Under the pieces are notes generated by a model, which saw only the letters and a program-made list of their open reading frames with translations, had not been told where the DNA came from and did not search any database. A DNA stretch of 64,000 nt from Cellvibrio zantedeschiae (GTDB lineage Bacteria > Pseudomonadota > Gammaproteobacteria > Pseudomonadales > Cellvibrionaceae), in assembly GCF_014652535.1 (NCBI RefSeq), contig NZ_BMYZ01000004.1, forward strand, positions 262,844-326,843. The letters run 5' to 3'. Positions within the stretch are counted from its first letter, which is position 1; each line of letters opens with the position of its first letter. A program made the position numbers and the translations under genes. Below, in pieces: positions 19,140-28,595 of the stretch.

Positions 19140-21266
19140 GTGAATCCGATTATTAAAAAATTCCAATACGGCAACCAAACCGTAACCTTAGAAACTGGCC
19201 GCATTGCTCGTCAAGCAACCGGTGCAGTATTAGCAACCATGGGCGAAGTATCTGTACTTTGTACCGTTGTAGGCTCAAAAGAAGCCAAAGCAGGCCAAGA
19301 CTTCTTCCCTTTGTCTGTACACTATCAAGAAAAAAGCTACGCTGCCGGCCGTATTCCCGGTGGATATTTGAAGCGTGAAGGCCGCCCTTCCGAAAAAGAA
19401 ACTTTAACGTCTCGTTTGATCGACCGTCCAATTCGTCCTCTGTTTCCAGAGGGCTTCCTGAACGAAGTACAAGTGGTTTGTACCGTTGTATCAACTGACA
19501 AGCAATACGATCCAGATATCGTTGCTATGATTGGTACTTCTGCCGCTTTGGCAATTTCCGGTATTCCATTCAATGGCCCAGTAGGTGGCGCGCGTGTTGC
19601 TTACACCCAGGCTGATGGTTACATCCTCAACCCAAGCTACGCTCAACTCGAAACCTCTGAGTTGGACATGGTAGTTGCCGGTACTAAAGACGCGGTATTG
19701 ATGGTTGAATCTGAAGCGAAAGAATTGCCAGAAGACACTATGTTGGGCGCCGTTCTTTACGCTCACCAAGAGATGCAAGCTGTGGTTCAAGCCTGTGCTG
19801 AGTTAGCGCGTGACGCTGGCAAACCACGTTGGGATTGGACCGCTCCAGCTGAAAATATTCCGCTGAAAGATGCCTTGGTAAAAGGTTTTGCTGACTCAAT
19901 CAGCATGGCTTACCGCATCACTGACAAAGCCAAGCGTTATGATCGTTTAGGCGAATTGCGTAACGAAGCTGTTGCTGAATTAGCGACTGAAACTTCAGGT
20001 TTCTCTGCTGATGACGTGAAAGCTGCATTCGGTACTTTGGAGTACCGTTTGGTGCGTGCAAACATCGTTGCTGGTCAACCACGTATCGATGGTCGCGACA
20101 ACAAAACCGTACGTCCAATTCAAGTTGAAGTTGGCGTATTGGGCAAAGCCCACGGTTCTGCGTTGTTTACTCGCGGTGAAACTCAAGCATTGGTTGTTGC
20201 AACTTTGGGCAACGCGCGCGATGCACAAATCATCGACTTCCTTGAAGGCTCCAAAAAAGACGCTTTCATGCTGCACTACAACTTCCCACCCTTCTCTGTA
20301 GGTGAGTGTGGTCGTATGGGCGCTACTGGCCGTCGCGAAATCGGTCACGGCCGTTTGGCGCGTCGCGGCGTTGCAGCGGTTCTTCCTGCTGAATCAGATT
20401 TCCCGTACACCTTGCGTGTTGTGAGCGAAATTACTGAATCAAACGGTTCAAGTTCAATGGCATCTGTGTGCGGTTCTTCATTGGCATTGATGGACGCGGG
20501 CGTTCCACTGAAAGCGCCAGTTGCGGGTATCGCAATGGGCTTGGTTAAAGAGCCAGAAGGTTTTGCTGTATTGACCGACATCCTCGGCGACGAAGATCAC
20601 CTCGGCGATATGGACTTCAAAGTAGCCGGTACCACCAGCGGTGTAACTGCACTACAAATGGATATCAAAATCGAAGGCATCACCGAAGAGATTATGGAAA
20701 TTGCACTTGAGCAAGCTCTTGCGGCGCGTTTGCATATCCTCGGCGAGATGAACAAAGTATTGGCAGTTTCTCGTAGCGTTGTAAGCGAAAACGCACCACG
20801 CTTTGAAACCATCAAGATTCATCCAGACAAGATCCGCGACATCATCGGTAAAGGCGGCGCAACTATCCGTTCAATTACCGAAGAGACTGGTTCTTCAATC
20901 GATATCGATGATGACGGCACCGTAAAAATTTACGCTGACAACACCGAAGCTTTGAACGCAGCAATTTATCGCGTACAAGGTATTGTTGCTGAAGCGGAAA
21001 TCGGTGCAATTTACGAAGGTACTGTGGTGCGTATCGTAGATTTCGGTGCCTTCGTAAACTTCCTGCCAGGTAAAGACGGCTTGGTACACATTTCACAAAT
21101 CGCCGACGAGCGCGTAAACAGCGTTGCTGATTACTTGAAAGAAGGTCAGGTTGTGAAAGTGAAATGTTTGGACGTAGATCAACGCGGCCGCATCAAGCTT
21201 TCTATCAAAGAAGCTAATGCAGAAACCGCAGGTACCGCACCTGCTGCTGAATCTACTGAAGAATAA
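19140..21266 (+). CDS. pnp: Polyribonucleotide nucleotidyltransferase (PNPase)
   Basis: 708 aa. This phosphorolytic 3'-5' exoribonuclease is part of the RNA degradosome. It has two RNase PH domains (residues about 4-230 and 310-545), a KH domain with [15 protein letters not shown] (about 560) and an S1 domain with [20 protein letters not shown] (about 625). The GTG at 19140 behind AAAGGAT is preferred because it gives the family N-terminus (M)[10 protein letters not shown]; in-frame ATG codons at 19113 and 19056 would add 9 or 28 residues with no family match, and the latter lies inside the palindrome. Confidence 0.96.
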   Translation: MNPIIKKFQYGNQTVTLETGRIARQATGAVLATMGEVSVLCTVVGSKEAKAGQDFFPLSVHYQEKSYAAGRIPGGYLKREGRPSEKETLTSRLIDRPIRPLFPEGFLNEVQVVCTVVSTDKQYDPDIVAMIGTSAALAISGIPFNGPVGGARVAYTQADGYILNPSYAQLETSELDMVVAGTKDAVLMVESEAKELPEDTMLGAVLYAHQEMQAVVQACAELARDAGKPRWDWTAPAENIPLKDALVKGFADSISMAYRITDKAKRYDRLGELRNEAVAELATETSGFSADDVKAAFGTLEYRLVRANIVAGQPRIDGRDNKTVRPIQVEVGVLGKAHGSALFTRGETQALVVATLGNARDAQIIDFLEGSKKDAFMLHYNFPPFSVGECGRMGATGRREIGHGRLARRGVAAVLPAESDFPYTLRVVSEITESNGSSSMASVCGSSLALMDAGVPLKAPVAGIAMGLVKEPEGFAVLTDILGDEDHLGDMDFKVAGTTSGVTALQMDIKIEGITEEIMEIALEQALAARLHILGEMNKVLAVSRSVVSENAPRFETIKIHPDKIRDIIGKGGATIRSITEETGSSIDIDDDGTVKIYADNTEALNAAIYRVQGIVAEAEIGAIYEGTVVRIVDFGAFVNFLPGKDGLVHISQIADERVNSVADYLKEGQVVKVKCLDVDQRGRIKLSIKEANAETAGTAPAAESTEE

Positions 21267-21283
21267 TCTGCAGTGATTTAACG

Positions 21284-21317
21284 AAAAGCCTCGACTCTGG
21301 TCGGGGCTTTTTTTTAA
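21284..21317 (+). terminator. Rho-independent terminator after pnp
   Basis: AAAAGCCTCGA pairs with TCGGGGCTTTT (one G-T pair) around CTCTGG, followed by a run of eight T. It stands about 18 bp after the pnp stop. Confidence 0.85.
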
Positions 21318-21352
21318 CTAAAAATAATTAATTTCATAAGGAAGATTAAATA

Positions 21353-21778
21353 ATGCGTTCACTTCTAATCACTCTATTTGCAGTCCTGATATCGACAGCT
21401 TGCGCTACTAATTCGCCCACAAAAATTACGCGCTACATGATGAACCCTTGGGAAAAAGATATAGGTTATGCCCAAGTTGTACAGGCGGGCGATACTTATC
21501 ATATTTCCGGCGTTACTTGTGGCGGCTCCAATTATCAACAAGCTGTACCTGAGTGCTACAAAGAGTTGCAAAAAGTTTTGGATAAGCTGCAGCTGAGCGT
21601 AAAAAATGTTGTTAAAGAAAATGTTTATGCGCGAGATATAGAGCAATTTAAAGCGCAGATAGAAACGCGCAAAAAATTCTACGGCAATACTGAGTACCCG
21701 GCAGCAACTTGGGTGCAGGTAGATCGTTTATATTCGCCAGAGCATTTGGTGGAAGTTGAGTTGGTTGCGGTTAAATAA
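21353..21778 (+). CDS. Rid-family (YjgF/RidA-like) protein with lipoprotein signal
   Basis: 141 aa. The first 17 residues form a lipoprotein signal with lipobox ISTAC (C17). The rest matches the Rid fold: QVVQAGDTYHISGVTCG, LQKVLDKLQLSVKNVVKENVYARD and the C-terminal RKKFYGNTEYPAATWVQVDR with VEVELVAVK. RidA enzymes hydrolyse reactive enamines and imines in the cytoplasm; their catalytic arginine has no clear counterpart here, and export would place this one in the envelope. It follows pnp after a terminator, so it has its own promoter. Confidence 0.75.
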   Translation: MRSLLITLFAVLISTACATNSPTKITRYMMNPWEKDIGYAQVVQAGDTYHISGVTCGGSNYQQAVPECYKELQKVLDKLQLSVKNVVKENVYARDIEQFKAQIETRKKFYGNTEYPAATWVQVDRLYSPEHLVEVELVAVK

Positions 21779-21813
21779 AATATTGAAGTTCGACATATTC
21801 TTGCTGAACACTA

Positions 21814-21847
21814 GGCCTAACTAACCTCTACTAGTCGCAGTTAGGCC
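21814..21847. other. Perfect 9-bp inverted repeat between convergent genes
   Basis: GGCCTAACT (21814-21822) and AGTTAGGCC (21839-21847) are perfect inverted copies with a 16-nt loop, between the converging Rid-like and DUF4256 genes. No T-run follows on either strand, so terminator function is uncertain. Confidence 0.5.
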
Positions 21848-21882
21848 ATGTTTATTCATCTATTTATTAAACTTCTTATTTG

Positions 21883-22428
21883 TTAAACCTTAAGCCGACC
21901 GCGAAAACCACGGGCGGCGTAGTAAGATTCAGCACCATTGTGATAAACAAAAGTTTGGTTGTAGCGACGATCGCAGAAAAGCGCACCACCAAGATCTCTT
22001 ATGGCAGCGGGGGTTTTTACCCAGCTCGATGTCTTTTTATCGAATTCTCCAAGCTCCTGTAATTCGCGATATTCTTGCTCGGTAAGAATTTCAATTCCTA
22101 TGCCAGCCGCCATTTCAATAGCATTGCCAACTGGCTTATTTTCTTTGCGTGAATCAAGTGCTTTCCGGTCGTAACAAAGACTACGTCGGCCAGCAGGGCT
22201 TTCGTGTGAGCAATCGACAAAAATAAATTCTTCGGTCTTTTTATCGTAACCAATAACATCTGGCTCTCCGCCTGTGCTTTCCATTTCACCAATAACACTG
22301 AGCATTTTCGGTTTGGCCCGTAGCTTTTCCTCTACCGCTTCCCAACTAATGTCGGCGTGACGCTGCATGTTTTTGGCGAAGCGATCCTTGAGTGTTTTTA
22401 TTAAGTTATCTACCTCTGATTTGTTCAT
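21883..22428 (-). CDS. DUF4256 domain-containing protein
   Basis: 181 aa from the ATG at 22428 (MNKSEVDNLI), chosen because CAAGGAAAATATA precedes it; an upstream in-frame start at 22503 lacks such a site. The family core is complete: EMESTGGEPDVIGYDKK, FVDCSHESPAGRRSLCYDR, ELGEFDKKTSSWVKTP, GGALFCDRRYNQTFVYHNGA and YYAARGFRG. The function of DUF4256 is unknown. It is a soluble, cytoplasmic-looking protein with no operon partner here. Confidence 0.9.
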   Translation of the reverse strand: MNKSEVDNLIKTLKDRFAKNMQRHADISWEAVEEKLRAKPKMLSVIGEMESTGGEPDVIGYDKKTEEFIFVDCSHESPAGRRSLCYDRKALDSRKENKPVGNAIEMAAGIGIEILTEQEYRELQELGEFDKKTSSWVKTPAAIRDLGGALFCDRRYNQTFVYHNGAESYYAARGFRGRLKV

Positions 22429-22568
22429 TATATTTTCCTTGGTGAGTCGTTGGTCGGGATACAGTATTCCTTGCGCCTGCTTTTGAATGGCTGAAAGCCA
22501 CATGGCAGATCTATAGGTTGGAAATTTCCAAAAATCTCTAAATTATAAGGCTTGCATAAATAGAAATT

Positions 22569-22590
22569 GTGTATTAGTGTAGTAATACAC
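22569..22590. promoter_or_regulatory. Perfect palindromic operator, candidate site for the GntR regulator
   Basis: GTGTATTA (22569-22576) and TAATACAC (22583-22590) are perfect inverted copies with a 6-bp spacer (GTGTAG). It lies 51 bp before the TraB/GumN start, at the head of the cluster that ends in a GntR gene. Operators of YtrA-subfamily GntR regulators are known to have GTGTA...TACAC ends. The link to this GntR is inferred from position and motif. Confidence 0.65.
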
Positions 22591-22641
22591 ATGGTTGATG
22601 TTAGTATACCTAAAGATTAATGAGTTTATAAAGGAGTTTGT

Positions 22642-23511
22642 ATGAGTAAAGTGTTCCGCACCCTGGTCATTTTGGCAGGTTTGGTCTTTAGCCAAAGTCT
22701 ATTCGCTGCATCGACTGTTTATGAGGTTAGTAAGGGAAAACAAAAAGTTTACATTGCGGGCACTATTCATTTAATGCGTCCTAGTGATTTTCCGGTGCCT
22801 GCTGAGTTTGATAGCGCTTATAAGAATGCCCAAAAAATTTATTTTGAAACTGACATGGAAAAAGCCAAAACACCAGAATTTGGTCAACGCTTTGCCCAGG
22901 CAATGATGTTGACAAATAATAAAACCTTGAAAGATGTATTAAGTGCAGATAACTGGGCTGCGCTGCAAGTTTACTCGGCAAAAAGCCAATACCCGCTCAG
23001 TCAGACCATGATGTTCAATCCAGCAATGGTAAGTATTTTAATTACGCTAACTGAAAGCAAAAAGTTGGGTGTAGCTGACGGCATTGATGCTTTTTATGAC
23101 AAGGCTGCGCGCGCGGATAATAAACCAATTGGCGAGATGGAATCTGCCGATGAAGTTATCGCCTATATGCAAAAATTTTCCCAGGAAGATCCCGATAAAA
23201 CAATAGAAAGTGTTTTGAAAGACGTTGAAAACATGCCTTCAGATTTGGAAAAAATGATAGTGAGTTGGAGAGCGGGCGATCTCGATGCATTAGATGCAAG
23301 CTTTAGCGAAAGAATGCGTAAAGAAACACCTATGTTATATCAATCTCTAATTGTCGACCGCAATCAAAAATGGTTGCCAAAAATTGAAGCAATGCTAAAA
23401 ACACCCGAAATTGAAATGGTGTTAGTGGGGAGCTTGCATCTTTCGGGTAGTGATGGGCTTTTGGCTTTGCTCAAAAAGGCTGGCTACAAAGTTAAACCTG
23501 TAAATTTATAA
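22642..23511 (+). CDS. TraB/GumN family protein, secreted
   Basis: 289 aa. The signal peptide ends near FSQSLFAA-ST. The family marks are VYIAGTIHLMRPSDFPVP near residue 40 and the C-terminal EMVLVGSLHLSGSDGLLALL; the conserved GTxH and GxxH histidines fit a metal-dependent hydrolase-like fold of the Tiki/TraB/GumN group. The family is thought to include peptidases, but the substrate here is unknown. It is the first gene of a run with short gaps (15 bp to the CPBP gene), so it belongs to the GntR-linked cluster. Confidence 0.8.
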   Translation: MSKVFRTLVILAGLVFSQSLFAASTVYEVSKGKQKVYIAGTIHLMRPSDFPVPAEFDSAYKNAQKIYFETDMEKAKTPEFGQRFAQAMMLTNNKTLKDVLSADNWAALQVYSAKSQYPLSQTMMFNPAMVSILITLTESKKLGVADGIDAFYDKAARADNKPIGEMESADEVIAYMQKFSQEDPDKTIESVLKDVENMPSDLEKMIVSWRAGDLDALDASFSERMRKETPMLYQSLIVDRNQKWLPKIEAMLKTPEIEMVLVGSLHLSGSDGLLALLKKAGYKVKPVNL

Positions 23512-23526
23512 TAGGGATGTGTGGGA

Positions 23527-24369
23527 ATGACTGAAACATTAGAAGTAAACACAGATATGGATGTGGCACGGCACAATACACAGCACCAATCGGAGACAGA
23601 AGAGCCTAATCAATATTCGCCTGAGCCTATGCTTAACTTGCCGCGCGTGGGGTCGAGTATTGGATGGATGGTGGTATTTTTTTTGATGAGTGCATTGAGC
23701 GGCTTTTTGTATGCTGTGTACTTCGGCTTGCAAGAAGGTTTTATCGCGGGTTTGCACCACACTGAGGTTGATGCAAGCACTTTCGGCGTGCAAATAAAAA
23801 ATAATTTGGAAACTCCTATCGGACGTACCATCACGGCCGTATTACAATTTGTTTTGGTCATCCCAATTATTTTTTTCGCTGCAAAATTTCCAGGACAATC
23901 AGCTGCGAAAACCCTGGCAATAACAAAAGTCCCCAAAAATATATTGCGTCGTTGGATTTTATACTTTGCTGGCTATTGGCTCTTCTCGGTGGCGTTTCTA
24001 CATTTCATACACGAAACTGATAGTTCTTTTACGCAGTCATTGCGCGGAAGTAAACACTTTGGGTTAGCAATTACCATTGCTGTAATAGCACCGATTATAG
24101 AAGAACTTATTTTTCGTGGTTACCTCTACAAAGCTTGGCGTTTTACGCGGTTAGGTTTTGTCGGGGCTCTGATCCTGATTTCGGCATTATTCACTGTGAT
24201 TCATGCTGGTCAATATCAATGGCCTACTTTGCTGGTTATCTTTTGTTTTTCAGTTCTGCTAGGAACTGCTCGTGAGAAAACTGGTTCCGTGCTAGTGCCA
24301 ATACTACTTCACGCTATTAATAATACGCTTGCTGCAGTATTGGTAATTTATTTAGGTGCAAATATCTAA
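23527..24369 (+). CDS. CPBP-family intramembrane glutamic endopeptidase
   Basis: 280 aa from ATG 23527; GTG 23521 in the same frame is possible. After an acidic, hydrophilic N-terminus of about 35 residues come several membrane helices. The active-site motif IEELIFRGYLYKAWR (EExxxR, about residues 192-197), a histidine in FTVIHAGQ and LLHAINN near the end are the CPBP (Rce1-like, ABI) signature. Such proteases often sit beside peptide or bacteriocin-type ABC exporters. Here it stands directly before an ABC ATPase (11 bp). Confidence 0.85.
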   Translation: MTETLEVNTDMDVARHNTQHQSETEEPNQYSPEPMLNLPRVGSSIGWMVVFFLMSALSGFLYAVYFGLQEGFIAGLHHTEVDASTFGVQIKNNLETPIGRTITAVLQFVLVIPIIFFAAKFPGQSAAKTLAITKVPKNILRRWILYFAGYWLFSVAFLHFIHETDSSFTQSLRGSKHFGLAITIAVIAPIIEELIFRGYLYKAWRFTRLGFVGALILISALFTVIHAGQYQWPTLLVIFCFSVLLGTAREKTGSVLVPILLHAINNTLAAVLVIYLGANI

Positions 24370-24380
24370 TAGGAATAATT

Positions 24381-25259
24381 ATGAATTCAGTAATTGTTGA
24401 CGTTCGCAATATGCAGCGGAAAATCGATAATGTCACCATTATCAAAAGCATTAGTGCGCAAGTAAAAGCGGGTGATGTTATTGCGTTACTCGGAAAAAAT
24501 GGCGCAGGTAAAACAACTCTGTTGGAAACATTGCTCGGTTTTAGCTTTCCCTCTTTTGGCAGCGTCAAAATCTGGGGCGAAAATGCGACTGAAATGAAAG
24601 GTGATATCAAACAGCGCATTGGTTTTGTTCCGCAGTTGGATGAACTTTTGGCAGGCTTTAATGGAAAGGAACATTTAGAGCTCTTTAAAGCCTTTCGCCC
24701 AAACTGGAATCAGGATTTGGTTGATCGTTTGGTGTTGGAATGGTTAATTCCTATGGATGTAGTAGCGCGCAAAATGTCTGTTGGTCAGCGCCAAAAATTA
24801 TCCATTCTGTTAGCTATAGCCCATGATCCAGAATTGTTGGTTCTGGATGAGCCAGTTGCCAGTCTTGACCCAATTGCGCGCCGCCAATTTCTGCAACAAT
24901 TGGTTGATATCGCGGCTGACGAAAATCGTGCAATTATTTTTTCATCGCACATAGTTTCCGATATGGAGCGTGTTGCTAACCAGGTGTGGATGTTGCAAAA
25001 CGGCGAGCTGGATTATCAGGGTGGGTTAGACGAACTTAAAGAATCTATTGCGCGCATTACTATTAATGCCGCCGAAGATCTACCAGCAAACCTGGGTTTA
25101 AAAAATGTTGTCAAGCAGCGTATTCAAGCCAGGCAAGCATGGGTAACCGTTAAAAATTGGTCGCCAGAGCAGCAGGATTATATCGCACAAAAATTCAATG
25201 CAGATGTGCAGGTGGATTATCTATCGCTGGAAGATATTTTCCTGGAGCTAAATTCGTGA
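24381..25259 (+). CDS. ABC transporter ATP-binding protein
   Basis: 292 aa. Walker A LLGKNGAGKTTLLE (about residues 36-49), signature MSVGQRQKLSILLAIAHDP, Walker B LLVLDEPVASLDP and a switch histidine in IFSSHI. The signature opens with SVGQ instead of SGGQ, which is frequent in ABC-2 type exporters. The last 70 residues are a small C-terminal domain. It overlaps the next membrane gene by 4 bp (GTGA), which marks a tight operon with the three membrane proteins that follow. Confidence 0.92.
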   Translation: MNSVIVDVRNMQRKIDNVTIIKSISAQVKAGDVIALLGKNGAGKTTLLETLLGFSFPSFGSVKIWGENATEMKGDIKQRIGFVPQLDELLAGFNGKEHLELFKAFRPNWNQDLVDRLVLEWLIPMDVVARKMSVGQRQKLSILLAIAHDPELLVLDEPVASLDPIARRQFLQQLVDIAADENRAIIFSSHIVSDMERVANQVWMLQNGELDYQGGLDELKESIARITINAAEDLPANLGLKNVVKQRIQARQAWVTVKNWSPEQQDYIAQKFNADVQVDYLSLEDIFLELNS

Positions 25260-25897
25260 GTTCTAACACATCTTCCAGAGCATGGTTTTTACTTAAATAC
25301 CTTCTGGCGACACCATTGGGCGCACAATGGCTGGCTCCTTGTGTCTTGGGGTTGTTTGCGGCTAGTTATGTGTGGCGCAATTATTGGGGCGGACAGCAGG
25401 ATTCCATTTTTTTTCAAGTGCTGAGTTTAGGTGCGCTCTGGTATGTCTATCTTTTTGGCGTTACACGAACGTTATATGAGTTGAGGAATAACTCCAATAG
25501 TTTTCTTGTGGATGATATTAAAAAAATATCCTATTGGATGGGGCTTCTCCCGTGCCTATGTATATATGGCATCACCTCAATCTTTCTTGAACAGTTTGGT
25601 TTTGCAGGTGGCGTTGTTTTTTTTGTGCTCATGCAGCCAACAATTTTTTGGAGCCGCCGTTGGCACAAGTGGTCTGATGTGGTTCGGCTGAACATGGCGG
25701 GGCTCATACCATTTTTGTTTATTAATATTTATCTAATGGTTAATAAAACATCTCCCATATCAGACTTGTGGTTGTTGGTTGTAGCTTCTATTGCAAGTTT
25801 ATTTTCGTTGGCTATTTTCTTTAGTCATTACAAAGGTTGGATTAATAATCCGAGAAATATAATTTTTCTCGATGTTGATATCACTAAAAATTCCTGA
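25256..25897 (+). CDS. Membrane protein, putative ABC transporter permease component
   Basis: 213 aa from the GTG at 25256, which overlaps the ATPase stop. About five to six hydrophobic segments are seen (for example WLAPCVLGLFAASYVW, SLGALWYVYLFGV, GGVVFFVLMQPTIFW, LWLLVVASIASLFSLAIFF). I recognise no family motif. Position between the ATPase and two more multi-helix proteins suggests a permease part or accessory subunit. Confidence 0.65.
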   Translation: MSSNTSSRAWFLLKYLLATPLGAQWLAPCVLGLFAASYVWRNYWGGQQDSIFFQVLSLGALWYVYLFGVTRTLYELRNNSNSFLVDDIKKISYWMGLLPCLCIYGITSIFLEQFGFAGGVVFFVLMQPTIFWSRRWHKWSDVVRLNMAGLIPFLFINIYLMVNKTSPISDLWLLVVASIASLFSLAIFFSHYKGWINNPRNIIFLDVDITKNS

Positions 25898-25913
25898 GCA
25901 AGAGAGTTGACTG

Positions 25914-27302
25914 ATGAATCAGCTACTAGGATGGGCTTCGATAAGTAATATGGCTAACCAATACTGGCAGTTAATTAATGCCATGCTATTTAATTTAAAA
26001 GTAATTGGCTATTTGGTGGTGCTTTTTTTGGCTGCAGCGTTGGTGGCGCTTTTAGTTGGTATTTGTGTTTCCAAGTTTTGGCCTCTCGGTTTAGTGCTTG
26101 CACTGCTATCGTTGTCAATTATCGGTGTGCTCGGTTTTGTTGGCTTGCCGATAGGTATGTTGATACTGATTGCCAATAAAAATATTGGCCTCATGGCAAA
26201 TATCCGAAAAAAATTGTTTTTAATTACTTTGCTTTTTTCATTATTTATTATTGGTATTAATTCCGTATTTATCCTTAATACAGGCAAATCGGCGCTTTCG
26301 TTGACGTTCTTGCTCGGGGGCTTGCTGTGTTGTCCGTTATGCTATGCATTGACTATTTTTATTGCGAGCAAAGATGTTGGTATGGCTATATTTTCGCCTA
26401 TGCTGCTGATTGTTTTTGCAAAAATGACACTGGCTTATATTCCAGCAGAGAGTCCTATGTTCCTTGCGCTAGGTAACATCGTTGGTTGGGGGGCATTCTA
26501 TTTTTGGTGGATGCGCTTTCATCCCTCGGGAAATGTAAGCAAGTCAGTTTTCTTGCAAACAGATAAATCCCAAATTCATGGGGCGCTTTTGCAAAAATTT
26601 CTGCTATTTAGAACGAAAAAAATAAAAACGCCCATGGGAACATTTTTGTTAGGGCATAGTGACCACGTGGTGTCTTTTTTAAAACGGCTTACCCTGACTT
26701 ATTCATTTAGCTTGGCATTTGCAGTTTTTTTATTAGGCGGGTTCAGGAATGAGCATTTAGATTGGGAGCAGCTTCGCATTTCGATATTTGCTGCTTGCGC
26801 TTATTCATTCATTTTAATGACGATGGATTTTTACAGTAAAAAAATCATGACTAATCTTCGGCGCGCATGGCTTGTTTTTCCGGGTAACAGAGAAGATCTA
26901 TTCCACTATTTGGAATCCTTCTTCTGGCGTGGGCTGAGATTGCTGGTGGCCGTGAATTTAATGTTGCTATTTCTGTTTTTGTTGGGCACGCAACAGCTGA
27001 GCTATTTAATATACATTAGTGCTGGCGCAGCGATCATGAGTTTGATTGTTATCTTTGATTTTTATTGGGATGTGTACTCATACAAAAGAGAGCAACAGGT
27101 AGGGCAAATCAAATTAAGCAAAGCCTTGGTCAGTGCGGTTTTGGTGTTGTTGGGTTGCTATTACCTGGTTGAAAAATACAGCACCTTTAACGTGCCAGAA
27201 ATAAAAGATTTGATTGCCTTGTTGGTGGTAGTGACCGTGATAGCTTTGCTAAATCCTGTGCGCAAAATCTGTATGAAGCGATTTAAACTGGTGGATATTT
27301 AA
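25914..27302 (+). CDS. Polytopic membrane protein, putative ABC transporter permease
   Basis: 462 aa with about ten hydrophobic helices. The first half (KVIGYLVVLFLAAALVALLV and IIGVLGFVGLPIGMLILI) and second half (FLKRLTLTYSFSLAFAVFLL, LLVAVNLMLLFLFLLGTQQL) look like two membrane blocks around a short cytosolic part. No family signature is recognised. Its stop lies next to the start of the following membrane gene, so the two are coupled. A role as transmembrane part of the exporter is inferred from context. Confidence 0.6.
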   Translation: MNQLLGWASISNMANQYWQLINAMLFNLKVIGYLVVLFLAAALVALLVGICVSKFWPLGLVLALLSLSIIGVLGFVGLPIGMLILIANKNIGLMANIRKKLFLITLLFSLFIIGINSVFILNTGKSALSLTFLLGGLLCCPLCYALTIFIASKDVGMAIFSPMLLIVFAKMTLAYIPAESPMFLALGNIVGWGAFYFWWMRFHPSGNVSKSVFLQTDKSQIHGALLQKFLLFRTKKIKTPMGTFLLGHSDHVVSFLKRLTLTYSFSLAFAVFLLGGFRNEHLDWEQLRISIFAACAYSFILMTMDFYSKKIMTNLRRAWLVFPGNREDLFHYLESFFWRGLRLLVAVNLMLLFLFLLGTQQLSYLIYISAGAAIMSLIVIFDFYWDVYSYKREQQVGQIKLSKALVSAVLVLLGCYYLVEKYSTFNVPEIKDLIALLVVVTVIALLNPVRKICMKRFKLVDI

Positions 27303-28595
27303 ATGCAAGATCTCGTTATGGCTAATGTAGCCACGCAAAATAAAGGCTTGATTGCCAGGAGCCTTTTCCTGTCCAGGATTCTGTATTTTGGTAATCGCAC
27401 CTATAGCTATTTCTACTGGTTTTTTGCTGCTTATTGGTTGGTGAGTTATGGTATGTCTTACTGGGTACCGCCGACTCCAACCATGTTTATGATTATGTTC
27501 ATGCCCGGGGTGTTGCAGGCTATTTTGGCAATGATGGTGGCTTTGCGTGCATCTACACTATTGCAAAACTCGCAATTGCATTTTGTGGGGATTCGAAAAG
27601 AATTATTTATTAATTTGTTGGCTATGTGTGTTTTATTTTCCCTGCCGGTATTTGATCCCAAGAATGCTGAGAATTTGATTGCTATTAAGTTACTCAGCTT
27701 TATGTACGTGAGTATTGGCATGTTCTTAATGTTGTGGCTCTACAGCCTGCAAGTTTTATCAATGCTTGTGCTGGTTTTAAGTGTTCCATTGGTTATATTT
27801 TTAATTGCAAAGTTTGGTGCGACGCTTGTGGTTCCAATATGGAGCGTGCTGGCCTGGGGTTATTTAGCCTATTGGCTCTCACGCAGCCCTTTGCAGCGCA
27901 TGTTCAAATTTGAAAATTTTAGTAACTTCTTCGATTACCTTATTGAACGATTAAAACTTGTAAAATATCGAACCCTTATGACCCGTGTGCTTAACAAAGA
28001 GCATGTCATCCTTATGGGCGAGGGTGATGGACATATGAATAGAATATTCTATGCCCAAGCATTTTCTTTAATATTTACCTGTCTTTATTTATTGTTAATG
28101 CAAAATTCGAAGGAATTATGTTTGTGGATGATCCTGATGCATATGGGTGGATCCAAAGTGCGTATGAAGCTCGGTCAATCCCACATGAAGTTATGGTTAT
28201 TCAATGATGGTGACAGGCTGCATCAATTCCGGGTGACAGAAAATCTATCCTTTCGTTTGTATGCATACACTTTTATCACAGCCTTAATGATGTTGGTGAT
28301 ATGGATATTCTCGAATCCCAGTCTCGCCCTGCATGGTGTTATCTGTTTGTGTCTGGTTCAGTTGTTTGTGATAGCCGCAGATTATTACGGTGGTTTCATA
28401 TTAAAAATTGGAAATCCCGTATTGTTGGTTTCCCTATTGCTCAAAATGACTTTTATGTTCGCATTGGTATTTATTCATCTCGATTATGTGTGGTACTTGG
28501 TTATAGCTGCGGTTATTATTTCACTAGGCGCTATTTTTCGTCAGGAAGCGAAAAAAAGGTTTGTGTCTGCTAATTTTACCTTGAGAGCGTCCTAG
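27303..28595 (+). CDS. Polytopic membrane protein, putative ABC transporter permease
   Basis: 430 aa with about ten to eleven hydrophobic helices, including LAMCVLFSLPVF, GMFLMLWLYSLQVLSMLVLV and YVWYLVIAAVIISLGAIF. No soluble domain of size and no family motif is recognised. It begins directly after the stop of the preceding membrane gene and its own stop overlaps the GntR start by one base. It is similar in size and build to its upstream neighbour and could be a duplicated and diverged partner. Confidence 0.6.
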   Translation: MQDLVMANVATQNKGLIARSLFLSRILYFGNRTYSYFYWFFAAYWLVSYGMSYWVPPTPTMFMIMFMPGVLQAILAMMVALRASTLLQNSQLHFVGIRKELFINLLAMCVLFSLPVFDPKNAENLIAIKLLSFMYVSIGMFLMLWLYSLQVLSMLVLVLSVPLVIFLIAKFGATLVVPIWSVLAWGYLAYWLSRSPLQRMFKFENFSNFFDYLIERLKLVKYRTLMTRVLNKEHVILMGEGDGHMNRIFYAQAFSLIFTCLYLLLMQNSKELCLWMILMHMGGSKVRMKLGQSHMKLWLFNDGDRLHQFRVTENLSFRLYAYTFITALMMLVIWIFSNPSLALHGVICLCLVQLFVIAADYYGGFILKIGNPVLLVSLLLKMTFMFALVFIHLDYVWYLVIAAVIISLGAIFRQEAKKRFVSANFTLRAS

